Origin: a virus
Virus record (IMG/VR): IMGVR_UViG_3300017770_000026
Location: 1 to 48,152 of that record
Strand: one strand, 5' to 3'
DNA length: 48,152 nt
Shown: positions 10,001-19,200 of the stretch, piece after piece
Layout of the letters: each line of letters begins with the position of its first letter
How positions within the stretch are numbered: position 1 is the first letter of the stretch
Position numbers and translations under genes: made by a program
The notes under the pieces: model-generated
What the model was told of the DNA's origin: nothing
The model's input: the letters and a program-made list of their open reading frames with translations, nothing else
Databases searched by the model: none

Positions 10001-11784
10001 GCTTCTTCCAATAAAGCTCCAAAAACGTTGGCCATTAACTTGTCTCTTCTTGAAGCTACTGTTTGTGCCGTAGATAAAAGCTTTCCGCCTTTTATTGCTC
10101 CTGATCCAGATTTTGCTAATTCAGCTATATACCTAGTAATTCCAGCAGCTCCAGCTACTTTATTAGCAACAGCAAATTTAGCAAGCTCAGGTACAAAATA
10201 ACCCACGCCTTCAGTAACTTTCATACCAAAACCTCTTTCAAAGTTTTCTTCTTGCTCTTTAGTAAGTTCTATATTAGCGTTGCTAAAAAGAGTTTGTAAT
10301 TGATCAAGTTCTTTACGCTTTGTTGTACCTATTTTAGATATTGCATCTTCACCAAAAGTTGCTTCTAAGACAGTTTCTCCAAATCTTTCTACATAGTCAC
10401 TAGCTTTTATTTTTATTGAAGCAGGATCAACGTTAAGCATGTAAGAACTTGTTAAAGCTTCTTTTTGTAAACCTAATTGTAGTCTTTCTTTTGCTATTGA
10501 CTTAAGTTCATCACCAAGCACAGGCACAATACCGCCTTCTGGATTATATATAGAACTTTGTAATAACTCTTTTTGATCTTGATAGTTTAATAAATCTTGA
10601 TATCTAACATCTTTAAATACGCCGTCTTGCGCTTTATAACCTATTTGACCTAAAGCAACAGCAAAAGTACCATCAGTTGGTTTTAAATCTATGGTTTTTA
10701 ATAAATCTTTTTGAATATCTCTAGAATCTAAGTTATGTCTAAAAAACTCTCTTTCTAAAAGCTCTAAACTAAGTGAGTTATATTCTTGTTCTAATCTTTC
10801 AACTTCTTCTTTTTGGTCGTTAACATCAGAAGACTCAACAGCTCCTGTTAAATCTAACTTAGCACCTGTTGTCGGATCAAATAAATACGAGTATTGTTTT
10901 AAATTTTCACCATATTTAGTTTGTTGCATTTTTTCAAAAGCATCATTTATTAAAGGTTTTAACCTTATTAAATTATTTTGAGCAGCTTTTGCGTCTCCGT
11001 ATTTTAATTGTTTTTGATATTTTCTAGCTTCCTGTATTAATAAAGCATATGCTTTTTGATCTTTATTTAAATCTTGCGCAAAGTCTTCAAAACCTTGATC
11101 TATTGTTGGTTGATATATACCTTCTTCTCTAGCAATATTTACTTGTTTATTTTTTTCTGCATTAGAAGAATCTTTTTCTTTTTTTATTACTTTGCTAAGT
11201 TCTTTTTCTAATATATTATCTATAGTAAAATCAAACGGCAAATCTTGTAATGCATAAACGTCTCTGTAGTTTTCTTTTACTTTTTTTATAAGCTCATCTT
11301 CAACTCCGTTATTAATAAGATCTTGAATAGTTTTTCCTTCAACACCTAATCTATATATGCCATCATTAGCTAAAACACCTTTTACAGTTGATCTAAAATT
11401 TTGTATTAAAGGTTTTTGTTTGTCAATCTGTTTTATTTTAATCTCAGGTTTTGGAACTTCAGTTCTAGATTCTATACTTTTAATATCAGCAACTTGTTGC
11501 TCAGAAGCAGGCTTTCTTTTTATTTTTTCATCTATATCATTTAATAGAGAATCCAAAGAAGTATCTACCTGCGGTAATTCCGTATCTTCTGGTGCTGCAA
11601 TTTCCGACGGCGCATCCGCACCCGCTACACCGTCTGTTGTCTTTACTGGTGGATCAATATTATCTTCTTGTTCACCATTTACAAGAGTTACTTTTTTATC
11701 TTTAAAATCGTTTAAAAAGTCAGCTTCACGTGCTTCAGAAACGTTGTAAAGTTGTCCTTCTATTTCGTATTGCTTAACAGCCAT
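4021..11784 (-). CDS. Giant internal virion / polyvalent protein
   Basis: 2587 residues, the largest product in the window. It is probably packaged in the capsid and delivered with the DNA, as large polyvalent proteins are. The N-terminal ~600 residues are charged and helical. Gly/Ala-rich hydrophobic segments around residues 510-680 could interact with membranes. A zincin-like helix at 861-865 reads Gln-Glu-Val-Gly-His, so the first His of HExxH is replaced by Gln. A stretch with Glu1593, Asp1605 and Glu1622-x-Lys1624 fits the PD-(D/E)xK nuclease spacing. The C-terminal third is helical and mixed. I see no DxDxD-type RNA polymerase motif. Its position after the tail-tip and internal proteins supports a virion role; the domain calls are inference. 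Confidence 0.8.
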   Translation of the reverse strand: MAVKQYEIEGQLYNVSEAREADFLNDFKDKKVTLVNGEQEDNIDPPVKTTDGVAGADAPSEIAAPEDTELPQVDTSLDSLLNDIDEKIKRKPASEQQVADIKSIESRTEVPKPEIKIKQIDKQKPLIQNFRSTVKGVLANDGIYRLGVEGKTIQDLINNGVEDELIKKVKENYRDVYALQDLPFDFTIDNILEKELSKVIKKEKDSSNAEKNKQVNIAREEGIYQPTIDQGFEDFAQDLNKDQKAYALLIQEARKYQKQLKYGDAKAAQNNLIRLKPLINDAFEKMQQTKYGENLKQYSYLFDPTTGAKLDLTGAVESSDVNDQKEEVERLEQEYNSLSLELLEREFFRHNLDSRDIQKDLLKTIDLKPTDGTFAVALGQIGYKAQDGVFKDVRYQDLLNYQDQKELLQSSIYNPEGGIVPVLGDELKSIAKERLQLGLQKEALTSSYMLNVDPASIKIKASDYVERFGETVLEATFGEDAISKIGTTKRKELDQLQTLFSNANIELTKEQEENFERGFGMKVTEGVGYFVPELAKFAVANKVAGAAGITRYIAELAKSGSGAIKGGKLLSTAQTVASRRDKLMANVFGALLEEAKFEAVTAGEAKTLGGAGFFLGGKLAGKFIPKFTGKAAVVNNVLEKYAGGAIGGVGGAETAKITEALFEDLIGSKDFKKSMHELYGDMDEATEQMLVDGVVFGLLGAQRAKAKDFYSIRRRRQLLEKIESNIIAGEYKGAELNKKMALAQDLQRDLSYADKPFNDLNIGEQQQQVNALRKIIQNPESTRGDIKEAQRFINKYEANVAAAERRISKSFDNLMEAGVMKNLKLNIQQGGLSEGNKAEFDPVNRTIRVDINQYKPGVLAQEVGHVFMKAAFNSNTKAASIFKERIQEDVNNALKDRTFNIGEKTGLSFEQAIKEAYKEKPATTPEEYVMNVVEFLSQPKYRELLLEKGLINNLKRSTLNIANRVGLDYTNKKNFKTGAELLEFLYSVNKVAEGGSSAAIKNKFKAFEEIIIDGIKLKDLANSAKEISSEEATVKASTQLEALKKNSNEIQKIFTSRKPENLIKIEELDFKKNEGNITPAELAQRRSLKTEDYRKVAPYYEKYIDVLANRYYKSVEEQAYTREDFKADLNIELSNLMNTYQLSSGVQFNKYLYDNLPKRIPGILEGKVAKEFTKELSDAAGKTVDAEITESIDANNKIQEEAVKKVIDPVKELGTKGFEVVETKNPDGTVKQERVQTEVLNLDKVTTLEEVTTKTYRGIKEQIGGRVAKEFFGIDPQKATDIKHDKDGRPVRDSKGKLVRVSANLTSEGFGSEARKIQDVIQDYSKFKRLMKIINPKNVSSEVAELVPPGETVAKKIDVSRDTYGIATGIKNNMLNLFMNKTGVRSKGQTSQVEVRELKPELLNITPELHKSFIRENFGVTKKGEANIYNKPIGQNLKGFIDMISGSISNKYYRDKVVKEQGGFDKNEQLLADLAAGKPVTMASPKISENVKTAIDRLGTAEVKRIQAVVGGKRVDKDFNNVLQGYIKGDSSTALNKVKNAEVRSALQRYFDSNLWQVGVLQDLAVKSDGGIKYEKFTQKVIKAAGIKGVTVEARGGYSNKGAGDLTIKFGEGKEAVEMNIELKLNDSAQMSSFTIKNIEGDIQFTTDALEAVSMFNTKAFENTGMADVIARRLFKNEMANKPSYLQDYRNLNEKQKLVVQQEMIKNNLVESELKSEVKKQLSSPEYKKAIEDFNKEGLKFAKENGFKAEIVDGFLQANEQVFTHLKDKGLQAATNINISTTADIISSLYNKKGVFYIDLNKKGVFYMGKNPLNVPNMPELQGEAMLEIRFDRQQIKKKGTGTGIYKLSTRAFPRLIKSDLNSGVNLSNPKTIKTTLESIKSQTLASKQIQEAKKTNTVEVLNDINKNFNKIIERSTKSKISAERVVSETEAIMEGAGKGRFDIFIRPKAEDFVGLLYKTLGKGRQGDADMAFYKRNLLDPFAKAMANISADRISLLNDYKFLVRNLRVPGERGVKGLLKTPPLKRKVGETGFTTEQAVRAYVWTKQGMEIPGLSESQLKKLLLHVKENKELITFGNQLININKGDGYIKPSNNWLSGSIGTDILQGLNTTKRSKYLEAWQNNVDVIFSAENLNKLQAAYGKPYVDAMKNMLTRMKTGRNRVFSGDTITSKFTDFIAQATGSIMFLNSRSAVLQTISSLNFVNFGDNNIFAAGKAFANQKQYWKDFSKLYNSDFLKDRRSGLRINVVEADISAAARKGGISGVTARLLELGFTPTQIADSFAISAGGSTFYRNRIKTYEKETDVDGNKIYTKEQAERKAFQDFREISEESQQSSRPDKISQEQASGLGRHVLAFANTPAQYARIIKKAALDLKNGRGDAKTNISKIVYYTFAQNVMFNTLQQAVFATAFDDDLEVTEEKSINLANGMANSVLRGMGVGPAVFAAVKDAAIKIYTEKQKKKPEFEKAAIQLLNIAPPLGSKYRKVAGGLKSFSFTTTDAALEKGVSLDNPAIRGAARVTEGLTNLPLDRLLIKLDNMQGALDQDNEYWQRIGMGLGWQDWQLGIKDEKQKKKATGGFRTRKFKTQPLK

Positions 11785-11796
11785 TTAATTTAATTT

Positions 11797-13797
11797 TTAG
11801 TTATAATCGTTGTTTGCTAATTGCTTTTTAACTTCTGACAAGTATTGTAATCTTTTTTCTCCTGTAATGCCAGCCGCATCAAGAGCTATGCTAAATGCGC
11901 CAGTTGGACTATATCCAAAGTCAACACCTTTTAAGTCGTTACCTTTTATATTCCATATAACTGGCTCAACTAATTTACCTCCTACTTTTTCAGAAAATTG
12001 ATTTATTTTGTCTTTCCAAAGCTTGTCAATTTCTTCTGTTTCTAGTTCAGAATTAGACTCGTAAAAAGCTTGCTTTGCTTGATCTTTATCTAAAAATCTA
12101 GAGCCAGACTCTGGAGACGCTATAGTGTTTAGGTTTCTAATATAATCTTCTCTTTGAGTGTCAGTTGAAGCAAACCACTGTTTTTGATTCATTATGTTTG
12201 CTCTATTTAAAGTACCATCTGTAGCTCTTATACCCATTTGAGTTAAAAACTGTCCAGCACCTTCACCTATTCTCAAAGCAGTTAAATCTGGTCTAGTAGT
12301 TAACTTCTTATCAACATCCTTTGCGTATGTAGTAACAGCAACTCCATTTCCGTCATCATGATAACCATCACTACCATATAAAATCTTGTATTGATCTTCA
12401 ACATATTCTTTAGATATAAAAGACCTAACGCTTTGAGGTATGTCACCACCTATTATTCCGTTTTCACCAACTTTATTTAATAAGTTTAAGTCGTAATCTA
12501 CACCGCCTAAAGTAATTTTTGGATTATTATATTCTACTCTTACAACTTGACCTTCTTTGTTTTTAATTTCTTTTTTTTCACCATACTTAGCAAGTAGACG
12601 ATTACTTAAAGGACTACCTTCTACTATTTTATTATCACCTTCGCCGAATACAGCGTCTAAAACAACCGCGTTTTTGTTATCAGCATACTTTACTTGTCCT
12701 AAAATTTCTCTAGCAGCTGCAGCGGCTTTAACATCAATTTGAGCGTAACCTTTTGCGTTTAATATTTTAGTGTCTGTATCACTTGTAACAACTTTATTAG
12801 TACTAGTGTTTAAATAGCCTATAGATGTATCATCTTCAAAAAAATCGCCATCTGCACTTAAATTAAGTTTTAATCCGTTAATTTCTTCTATAGCTGAATC
12901 AAGATTTAATCCTATATTAGCTTTTGGAGGAGTATACTTTAAATTAAAATCAGCAACATCTTTAAAGTTTTCTGTTGGTATAAAAACTAAACTAGACTGT
13001 AAGTTAGCTTTTAAGTTCTTAGTACCTATTAGTGATTTTTCTATTTCAGAAGTTAAACCTTTTTGACTTTCAGCAAACTTTTGCGAAACACCTAAAGGCT
13101 TTTTAGTTTCAAAACTTGTTTTAAAAGGATCTAAAGTTAAGCCTTGTTTTGTTATTTCTTTAAGTTCTTCACTTGTAGCTTTATATTGTTTTTTAACATT
13201 AGGCACTTTTACAAACAAACCACCAACTTCGTTGCCTAGATCGTCTTGGCCTATGCCAACGTTTGCTCTACCACTTTTTAAAGCTTCCTGTACTTGTATT
13301 GGGTGTAAGCTTACTTTATCGCCTGAAATAGTGGTGCTTTCAATAGGTTGTCCTAACCTGTTGTAGTTAGAAATGCTAAATTTATCAGCAAACTCTTCTA
13401 GCATAATAGTAGCTCCTTTACTTGCTTCTAAATAATGATTTACAACTTTTTGACCTTCATTTATTTTATCTTTAGCGTTAGGATCATTTACATTTACTGT
13501 GTATTTTTTACGCAATATTTTAAGTTGTTCTGCTGTATTAGTATTAAGCGTATTAACAGCTGACTGTGGAACATTAAATTCAACACCTTGTTCTCTTTCT
13601 ATTTTAGACTCTGGTGTTTCTAGTGTTACAAACTTGTCTTCTTCTTTTTCAGGCATTTGAAAAGTACTTTCAAAACCTCTTTGAAAAGCACCATAATCTA
13701 CTATACCTTCTACAGGTGCCTCATAGCTACCTGCTACCGTTCTAGTTGGCACTCGCTGAGTAGCGGTTCTTTGTATTCCTGTTGTTTGTTGTGACAT
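11797..13797 (-). CDS. Probable internal virion (cargo) protein
   Basis: 666 residues, not recognised as a named family. The N-terminal ~25 residues are Thr/Gln/Arg-rich and look disordered. The rest is a mixed-charge, Lys/Asn-rich sequence without signal peptide or membrane segments, and without catalytic motifs I can identify. It sits between the Gly-rich 212-residue protein and the 2587-residue polyvalent protein, the region where podoviruses encode proteins ejected with the genome. It is separated by 12 and 16 bases from its neighbours, within one minus-strand operon. Function is inferred from position only. Confidence 0.65.
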   Translation of the reverse strand: MSQQTTGIQRTATQRVPTRTVAGSYEAPVEGIVDYGAFQRGFESTFQMPEKEEDKFVTLETPESKIEREQGVEFNVPQSAVNTLNTNTAEQLKILRKKYTVNVNDPNAKDKINEGQKVVNHYLEASKGATIMLEEFADKFSISNYNRLGQPIESTTISGDKVSLHPIQVQEALKSGRANVGIGQDDLGNEVGGLFVKVPNVKKQYKATSEELKEITKQGLTLDPFKTSFETKKPLGVSQKFAESQKGLTSEIEKSLIGTKNLKANLQSSLVFIPTENFKDVADFNLKYTPPKANIGLNLDSAIEEINGLKLNLSADGDFFEDDTSIGYLNTSTNKVVTSDTDTKILNAKGYAQIDVKAAAAAREILGQVKYADNKNAVVLDAVFGEGDNKIVEGSPLSNRLLAKYGEKKEIKNKEGQVVRVEYNNPKITLGGVDYDLNLLNKVGENGIIGGDIPQSVRSFISKEYVEDQYKILYGSDGYHDDGNGVAVTTYAKDVDKKLTTRPDLTALRIGEGAGQFLTQMGIRATDGTLNRANIMNQKQWFASTDTQREDYIRNLNTIASPESGSRFLDKDQAKQAFYESNSELETEEIDKLWKDKINQFSEKVGGKLVEPVIWNIKGNDLKGVDFGYSPTGAFSIALDAAGITGEKRLQYLSEVKKQLANNDYN

Positions 13798-13813
13798 ATT
13801 ATTTAATTTATAC

Positions 13814-14452
13814 TTATTTTCCAGTTATAAAATTTTTACCTCCTAATACATTTCCAAAGCCTGTTCCTACAGCTCCAAGCGCAGATCCGATGCCACTTAG
13901 CATTTGACCTTCAGCGGCTGCCGCCTGTTGCGACGCAGCACCTGCTAATGCAGATAATCTATTTAACTGTTGCATTTCTCTACGCTCCGTAGCTCCAAAA
14001 ACAAACTGTTCGCCTTTTACTTTAGCATCAACCAATTGTCTTTCTAGCTGAGCTTGTCCTTGAGCTCTTAATCTTTCGTTTTGAGCTTCTTGTTGTTGTA
14101 TGCTAGCTGATATACCTTGTTTGCTACTTAAAGCCGCTTGAGCAAGAGCAGTTGCACCGCCGGCACCAGAACCTGTTGCTCTTAAAGTGTCTAGCGTACT
14201 AGCTAGTGAAAGATCTGTTTGTTGTGCTTGCATTTCAGCTGCTTGTGTAGCGACAGTTAAATTAGCAAAAGGATTACTAAGCATACCTTCAACACCAGCG
14301 AAAGGATTTATAATCTCTTGTCTTTCACCTTCAAGCTTTGTAATTTGTTTCATTAAAGCTTTTTGCCGTCTTCTAGCTCTGCGTCTTGCTCTACCGCCTG
14401 ATAGTGCTCCAAAAACGCCTGATGCAATACCTCCTATTACTCCTATTGCCAT
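13814..14452 (-). CDS. Internal virion protein, Gly/Ala-rich with amphipathic ends
   Basis: 212 residues. It opens with a Gly/Ala/Ile-rich hydrophobic segment (residues 2-19) followed at once by a dense Arg cluster (21-29). A long Gln/Ala-rich helical middle follows (about 70-175), and a second Gly/Ala-rich hydrophobic segment lies near the C-terminus (about 183-205). This layout resembles the small internal core proteins of podoviruses, comparable to T7 gp14, that insert into the host envelope during DNA ejection. No sequence motif proves it. Its place directly upstream of the two large putative cargo genes agrees with that role. Confidence 0.6.
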   Translation of the reverse strand: MAIGVIGGIASGVFGALSGGRARRRARRRQKALMKQITKLEGERQEIINPFAGVEGMLSNPFANLTVATQAAEMQAQQTDLSLASTLDTLRATGSGAGGATALAQAALSSKQGISASIQQQEAQNERLRAQGQAQLERQLVDAKVKGEQFVFGATERREMQQLNRLSALAGAASQQAAAAEGQMLSGIGSALGAVGTGFGNVLGGKNFITGK

Positions 14453-14491
14453 AATTTATTAATATAAAGATTGTTCGTAATTAAAACCTAC

Positions 14492-16258
14492 TCAAAATAA
14501 TTCAGCATGCTTTTTTCTATTTGATGTTTTATCGTTGTTAACTGGTTGATGCTCTAGTGTTGTTTCTGCAAAGAAACCTTTTACACCTGTTGTTGTGAGA
14601 GAGCTAATACCAGTTATAGTGCTAGTGTCATTAATAATAACGTTAGCATAGTACTTTTTTTCTAGCGGTGTAAAACCAGCAAAACTAGTTACACCAAATT
14701 GATCAAAGTATCTACCTGTAATATTTCCAGGTATTGGATACGCGTTATAGTTGTTATTGTCATCAGCGGGTGAAAACATATCTATAACCTTCCAGTTGTT
14801 TGTACCTTCGTAGTTTATTGTTTTGTAGTGTTTGACTAGTGAAGGGTTTTGGTTACTTATAACTGTAACCGTACTTGGCTGAAACTGCTCGTAAAAAGTA
14901 TTTTTATCTTCATTAGAATAATGCTTGTATAAGTCAGCGCCGTTCCAAGTGTAAAAATTACTAGCTACACTTCCGCCAAAACGAGGGTTATATGTTAAAA
15001 ACGAAGTCCAGCCATTTACCTTGTCGTCAAAAGCTAAAGTCTTAAATTTTGTTAAAGGATTTACAGGTTCTGTTAAAAAATCTTGTGTTGGCACAAAAGT
15101 TAAGGCGTCATTAGCAGATACAGCGGTATTTTTAGAAACAGTAACTATATTATTTCTAACAGCAGTAACTACAACTGTTTTGTTTTTTATTTCTTCTGTC
15201 TCTAAGGCCATACCTACTAATATCTTACTATTAGAAGATTTTAGTTTTATTTCTTTGTTTCTAGAAGTTTCAGCAACAACGCCTGTAGTTTTCACGCTAA
15301 ACGTTTGCTTGTTTTGCTGTACTGGTCTATTTAACTCTAGACTCAATATAAAGCTTTTAGCGTGTAAATCGTACATGCCATAAATTCTACTAGATATCTG
15401 TAGATTTTCTCTAAAAAAGCTTTTCATACCGTAAGACGATATCTCTGTTAAACCGTCTCTAGATAGCCTTAAAACAGCCGCTCTGTCTTTGTCTACAAAG
15501 TATTTTCTAAATCCATAAACAGCAAAGCTTTCTGGATTTTTACCAATACCATACTCACCTAAATACGGTGACACTTGGCCTATAACTACTTTAGCTGTAG
15601 TTGAAAGGCTAGATCCTTCAGCTGTAAATATAGCGTCTTTATCTATAAGTGCGTTATGTACTTTATTTTCTTGAAATATAAGTAAGTTTGTGTCTTCTGC
15701 GTAAAGCTTTTGTATTGATCCATACACAGAGTCTACTGCTTTAGTTATACTTTCACCTATAGAGAACTGATTAGTGTCATTAACGCCTGTTCTAGAGTTA
15801 TATATACCAGAATATATCATAGCATTTTTTCTATGATTTCTATTGTATTTTTTATCGACAGCATAAGCTTTAACGCCAAAGTCTACTGTTTTTTCGTTAA
15901 AACCACCTTTAACTCTAGACTCTTCTATATGCCACTCTTTATTAGCTGCAAAAGAAGTTGAAGGGTAAGGTGTTGGGTTTGAAAACGTTAATGTTACACC
16001 TTTTTCTAGCTTTTGAGCTTTACTAAGTGTTAAAGTAGTACCGCTTACGGTGCAAGTAATTTTCTCAGTTATGCCAGGCCCATGAACAGTCATGCCATCT
16101 ACTATATTACTATTAGCCTGTGTTATTATAACAGTAGTACTAGCAACTATAATATCATCATCATCCACTTGAACAGAAGCAACTTCAGCAGTTGTAACAG
16201 TAGGCTCTTCCCTTAGTATGAAAGTGTTAAAATATTTTATTTTTAATGTTAAAGGCAT
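14492..16258 (-). CDS. Tail tip (muzzle-like) protein, second component
   Basis: 588 residues, beta-rich, with no signal peptide. Residues about 225-330 contain a propeller-like stretch with Gly-Glu-Tyr-Gly-Ile-Gly-Lys, Phe-Arg-Lys-Tyr-Phe and Ala-Ala-Val-Leu-Arg-Leu-Ser. I recall this pattern from tail tubular/stabilisation proteins of marine podoviruses. It follows the 1598-residue tail protein after a 41-base gap. It may be the second half of an assembly that is one polypeptide in relatives: its N-terminus begins directly in beta-strand-like sequence without a leader region. It is expected to form part of the distal tail tube. Confidence 0.6.
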   Translation of the reverse strand: MPLTLKIKYFNTFILREEPTVTTAEVASVQVDDDDIIVASTTVIITQANSNIVDGMTVHGPGITEKITCTVSGTTLTLSKAQKLEKGVTLTFSNPTPYPSTSFAANKEWHIEESRVKGGFNEKTVDFGVKAYAVDKKYNRNHRKNAMIYSGIYNSRTGVNDTNQFSIGESITKAVDSVYGSIQKLYAEDTNLLIFQENKVHNALIDKDAIFTAEGSSLSTTAKVVIGQVSPYLGEYGIGKNPESFAVYGFRKYFVDKDRAAVLRLSRDGLTEISSYGMKSFFRENLQISSRIYGMYDLHAKSFILSLELNRPVQQNKQTFSVKTTGVVAETSRNKEIKLKSSNSKILVGMALETEEIKNKTVVVTAVRNNIVTVSKNTAVSANDALTFVPTQDFLTEPVNPLTKFKTLAFDDKVNGWTSFLTYNPRFGGSVASNFYTWNGADLYKHYSNEDKNTFYEQFQPSTVTVISNQNPSLVKHYKTINYEGTNNWKVIDMFSPADDNNNYNAYPIPGNITGRYFDQFGVTSFAGFTPLEKKYYANVIINDTSTITGISSLTTTGVKGFFAETTLEHQPVNNDKTSNRKKHAELF

Positions 16259-16299
16259 TTACTTATATATTACTTGTTATGTTATATTTTTACTCTTAG

Positions 16300-19200
16300 T
16301 TACGAGTTAGGAGCTCTACATAAAAACACTCTACCCATATTTAAAGTATCTACATAAAAAGCACCAAAAGAAGTACCTACTTGTATTTCATATAAAATAT
16401 TATATGTAATACCTCCTAAAAGAACAGTGTCGTGAGCTTTATACAATAAATTTTTAGGCTCGTTGTACTCTCCTTGTCTTTCGCTTGGAATAGCAATACC
16501 AGCGCTTTCGTTTTCACCATCTCCATACACTTTAAAGTAACCTTGTTGATCTGGGGTGTTGCCATAAGGGTAAAATCCTGATGGATCATTTCTGTTCCAC
16601 AGCTCTTGAGAAGGATCTATTTCTGAAATAAACGTAGGTAAATAATTGCGGTTATTTGAAAGATCATTATCTTCGGCATTGTTTCCAACTCCATTTACAA
16701 TATCTCCATCAATGTCTGAAGCTAGACCAACTTTACTCATAGTGCCGCCGCTCTGACTTACAAGCTCGTGGGATTTGTGTACATCTGTAGCATATATATA
16801 TCCTCCAGGATGTTTTAAATCTAAATCAGTAGTTGATGAGGCTAGCCAGTGGTTCTGATAAACTCTAATTCCACCACTACTAAATACGGTTCCTCCTACA
16901 GAGTCTGTGTAGCCAGTAACTGGTTGTTGAGGCAGTATGTATTTAATTATTTTAGGCACTTCATTATCAACTCTTAACGCGTAAGCAACTTTTCTTCTAT
17001 AATATGACGGGTTTTGAGGTGAGTATTGACTATTGCGATAAATGCTAGCTTCTGACCATAAAAATATACCTATATTTTCTACAGGTATTTCTGACATTCC
17101 ACCTTGTATTTGCTCTGCAGTTAAATTATTTGACCAGTAGTTATTAAAAATACCAGTAGTATAATTACTATCTCGTTCAAATAATACATCACTTCCTGAT
17201 CTATCAAAAACATCTACACTAACATTATTTACATCTGTAAAAGTGCTACTAGATGATTCAAGTTCATTACCAGGTTCTATAACAATAAGCCCGTCATTTA
17301 CAATTAAAGATAATTCATGAACAAAAGAAAGTCCACCAACTTGAGCTCCACTTGAACTAGAAGATATAAGTCCAAAATCAGTAGAGTCAATAACTTCTAC
17401 CTGCAGATCAGCCGCAAAATTACCACTATGTAACTCTGTTAAAGATATATCACCAGTAGCATTGTCTATAAGCACTTCAGGTCTTACGTTGCCATCGGTA
17501 TCAAACAATACTCTTTGCCTTGGAACAATAATGCCACTTCCTGGCGGAACTATTTCAAGTTGATTTGTAGTTGAGTTGCCATTTACATCAAAGCCCATTG
17601 TGATATCACTAGTAAAATCATCACCTATGCTTGCATCTTGATAAAACAAACCTAGCTGGTCACTAGGATCTCCAGCTGAACTACCGTTTGTTGCGCTGAA
17701 TTCAAAAACAACCGCACCGGCCTCAGCTCCAATTGTTGTAAAGTTGCTTGGCGTTGCTGAAGTGTTTGGCGCTATGTTTTCAAGAGATATACTGGCTTGT
17801 AATGTTTCAACTTCACCGTCATTATTTGTAACTTCTATTAAAAAGTCGTAGCCAATAGGATAATTGTTAGGAAAATAAACAAAGTTACCAGTACCAAGTT
17901 TTGGTTTTATTTTAAACTTATTATCGTTTTGATCTAATATTATAACAAATCTGTCTACTTCTACTGGCTGTATTGGCGTGCCGTTAGCATTAATCATGCG
18001 TCCTTGTTGAGAAACAATTCTACAAAAAGTAGATATGTTATCAGAATCTACTTCAGGATTTATCTGACTAGGACTAGTTCCAGCTGTTAATTCGTTTTCA
18101 AATTGATCTAATAGTTGTATTGTTGCAACTTTTTCATTATTCCAGCTTCCGTTGTCATCAAAATAACTTACACTTTCATCAAAGTTTACATCTATTAAGT
18201 TTAAACTTTTTACAGTACTAGGAAAAGAAAGCGCTTCGTTTAGCTCGTGTACAAGACCTGCTGTTGATGTTTCGTAATATATATCTAAAACAGACTCAAA
18301 AGGTTTTGTTTCAAATACAGATATTCTATCTTGAGAGCCGTATTTATAACTAAATACTTTAATATCTACGTTGGCTCCTATATCTTTACCGTCTTCATCA
18401 TCTCCTAATTTTTTTATAGCACCATCACATTCTATAGTTACAATATCACTAGCTATTGTAACTTTAATAATTTTAACTAAATCTTTATTTTCACCTTTTA
18501 AATAATCACCAACAGGAAAAGCATTTGCGTATACAGGAATTCTAGAAGCAAAAAGAGTATCTTCAAAAACCAAACTTTTACCTCTGTTTTTTAACTTTAT
18601 ATTTCCGAAAGTAAGTTGACTATCAGAGGTCGTATCTGTAGTAATAATAGTTCTAGTAGTACCAACAAAACCAGAATCTACAGAAGCACCGATAAAATTA
18701 TTATCATCACCGTAAGGCAGTTGAGCCATTAGGGTGTTTTTATTTGATTCATAAACAAAATCAAAAACATTTTCGTTATCGTTTTTAAGACCTTGCTCTT
18801 TAGCTGTACCTATACTTATAACGTCTAGTAAATCAGCATCACTTTGTTCTGATAAAGCTTTGTCTGTTTTAACCGGTACAACTTTCGGATATACTCTGTT
18901 TTTACTAGTACTCAAGCCTTGTTCTTGTGTATTAGTAAATTCTATATCTCTAGTAATTTTATTTATACTATCAGATGATACTGGTATATATGTTTTGTTT
19001 TCGTCTTGGTCATTATCAAAGCTAATAGCACCTGGAGTGTATACGTTGTAATACTCTTGTTCTGTTTGTTTTACTACGACTCTGTAAGAATACCAGCCAT
19101 GCGGAGTTAAATTATATTTAAAAAATCCGTAAGTATCAAGATCATTAAAAACAGGAGAGGCTGGGTCTCCTGTGTAGTTTTTGTATAATAGCGAGGCAGG

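Noticed and set aside
4021-11784. A virion RNA polymerase, as in some crAss-like phages
   Set aside because: No DxDxD-type metal-binding motif or double-psi barrel pattern was found in the 2587 residues.
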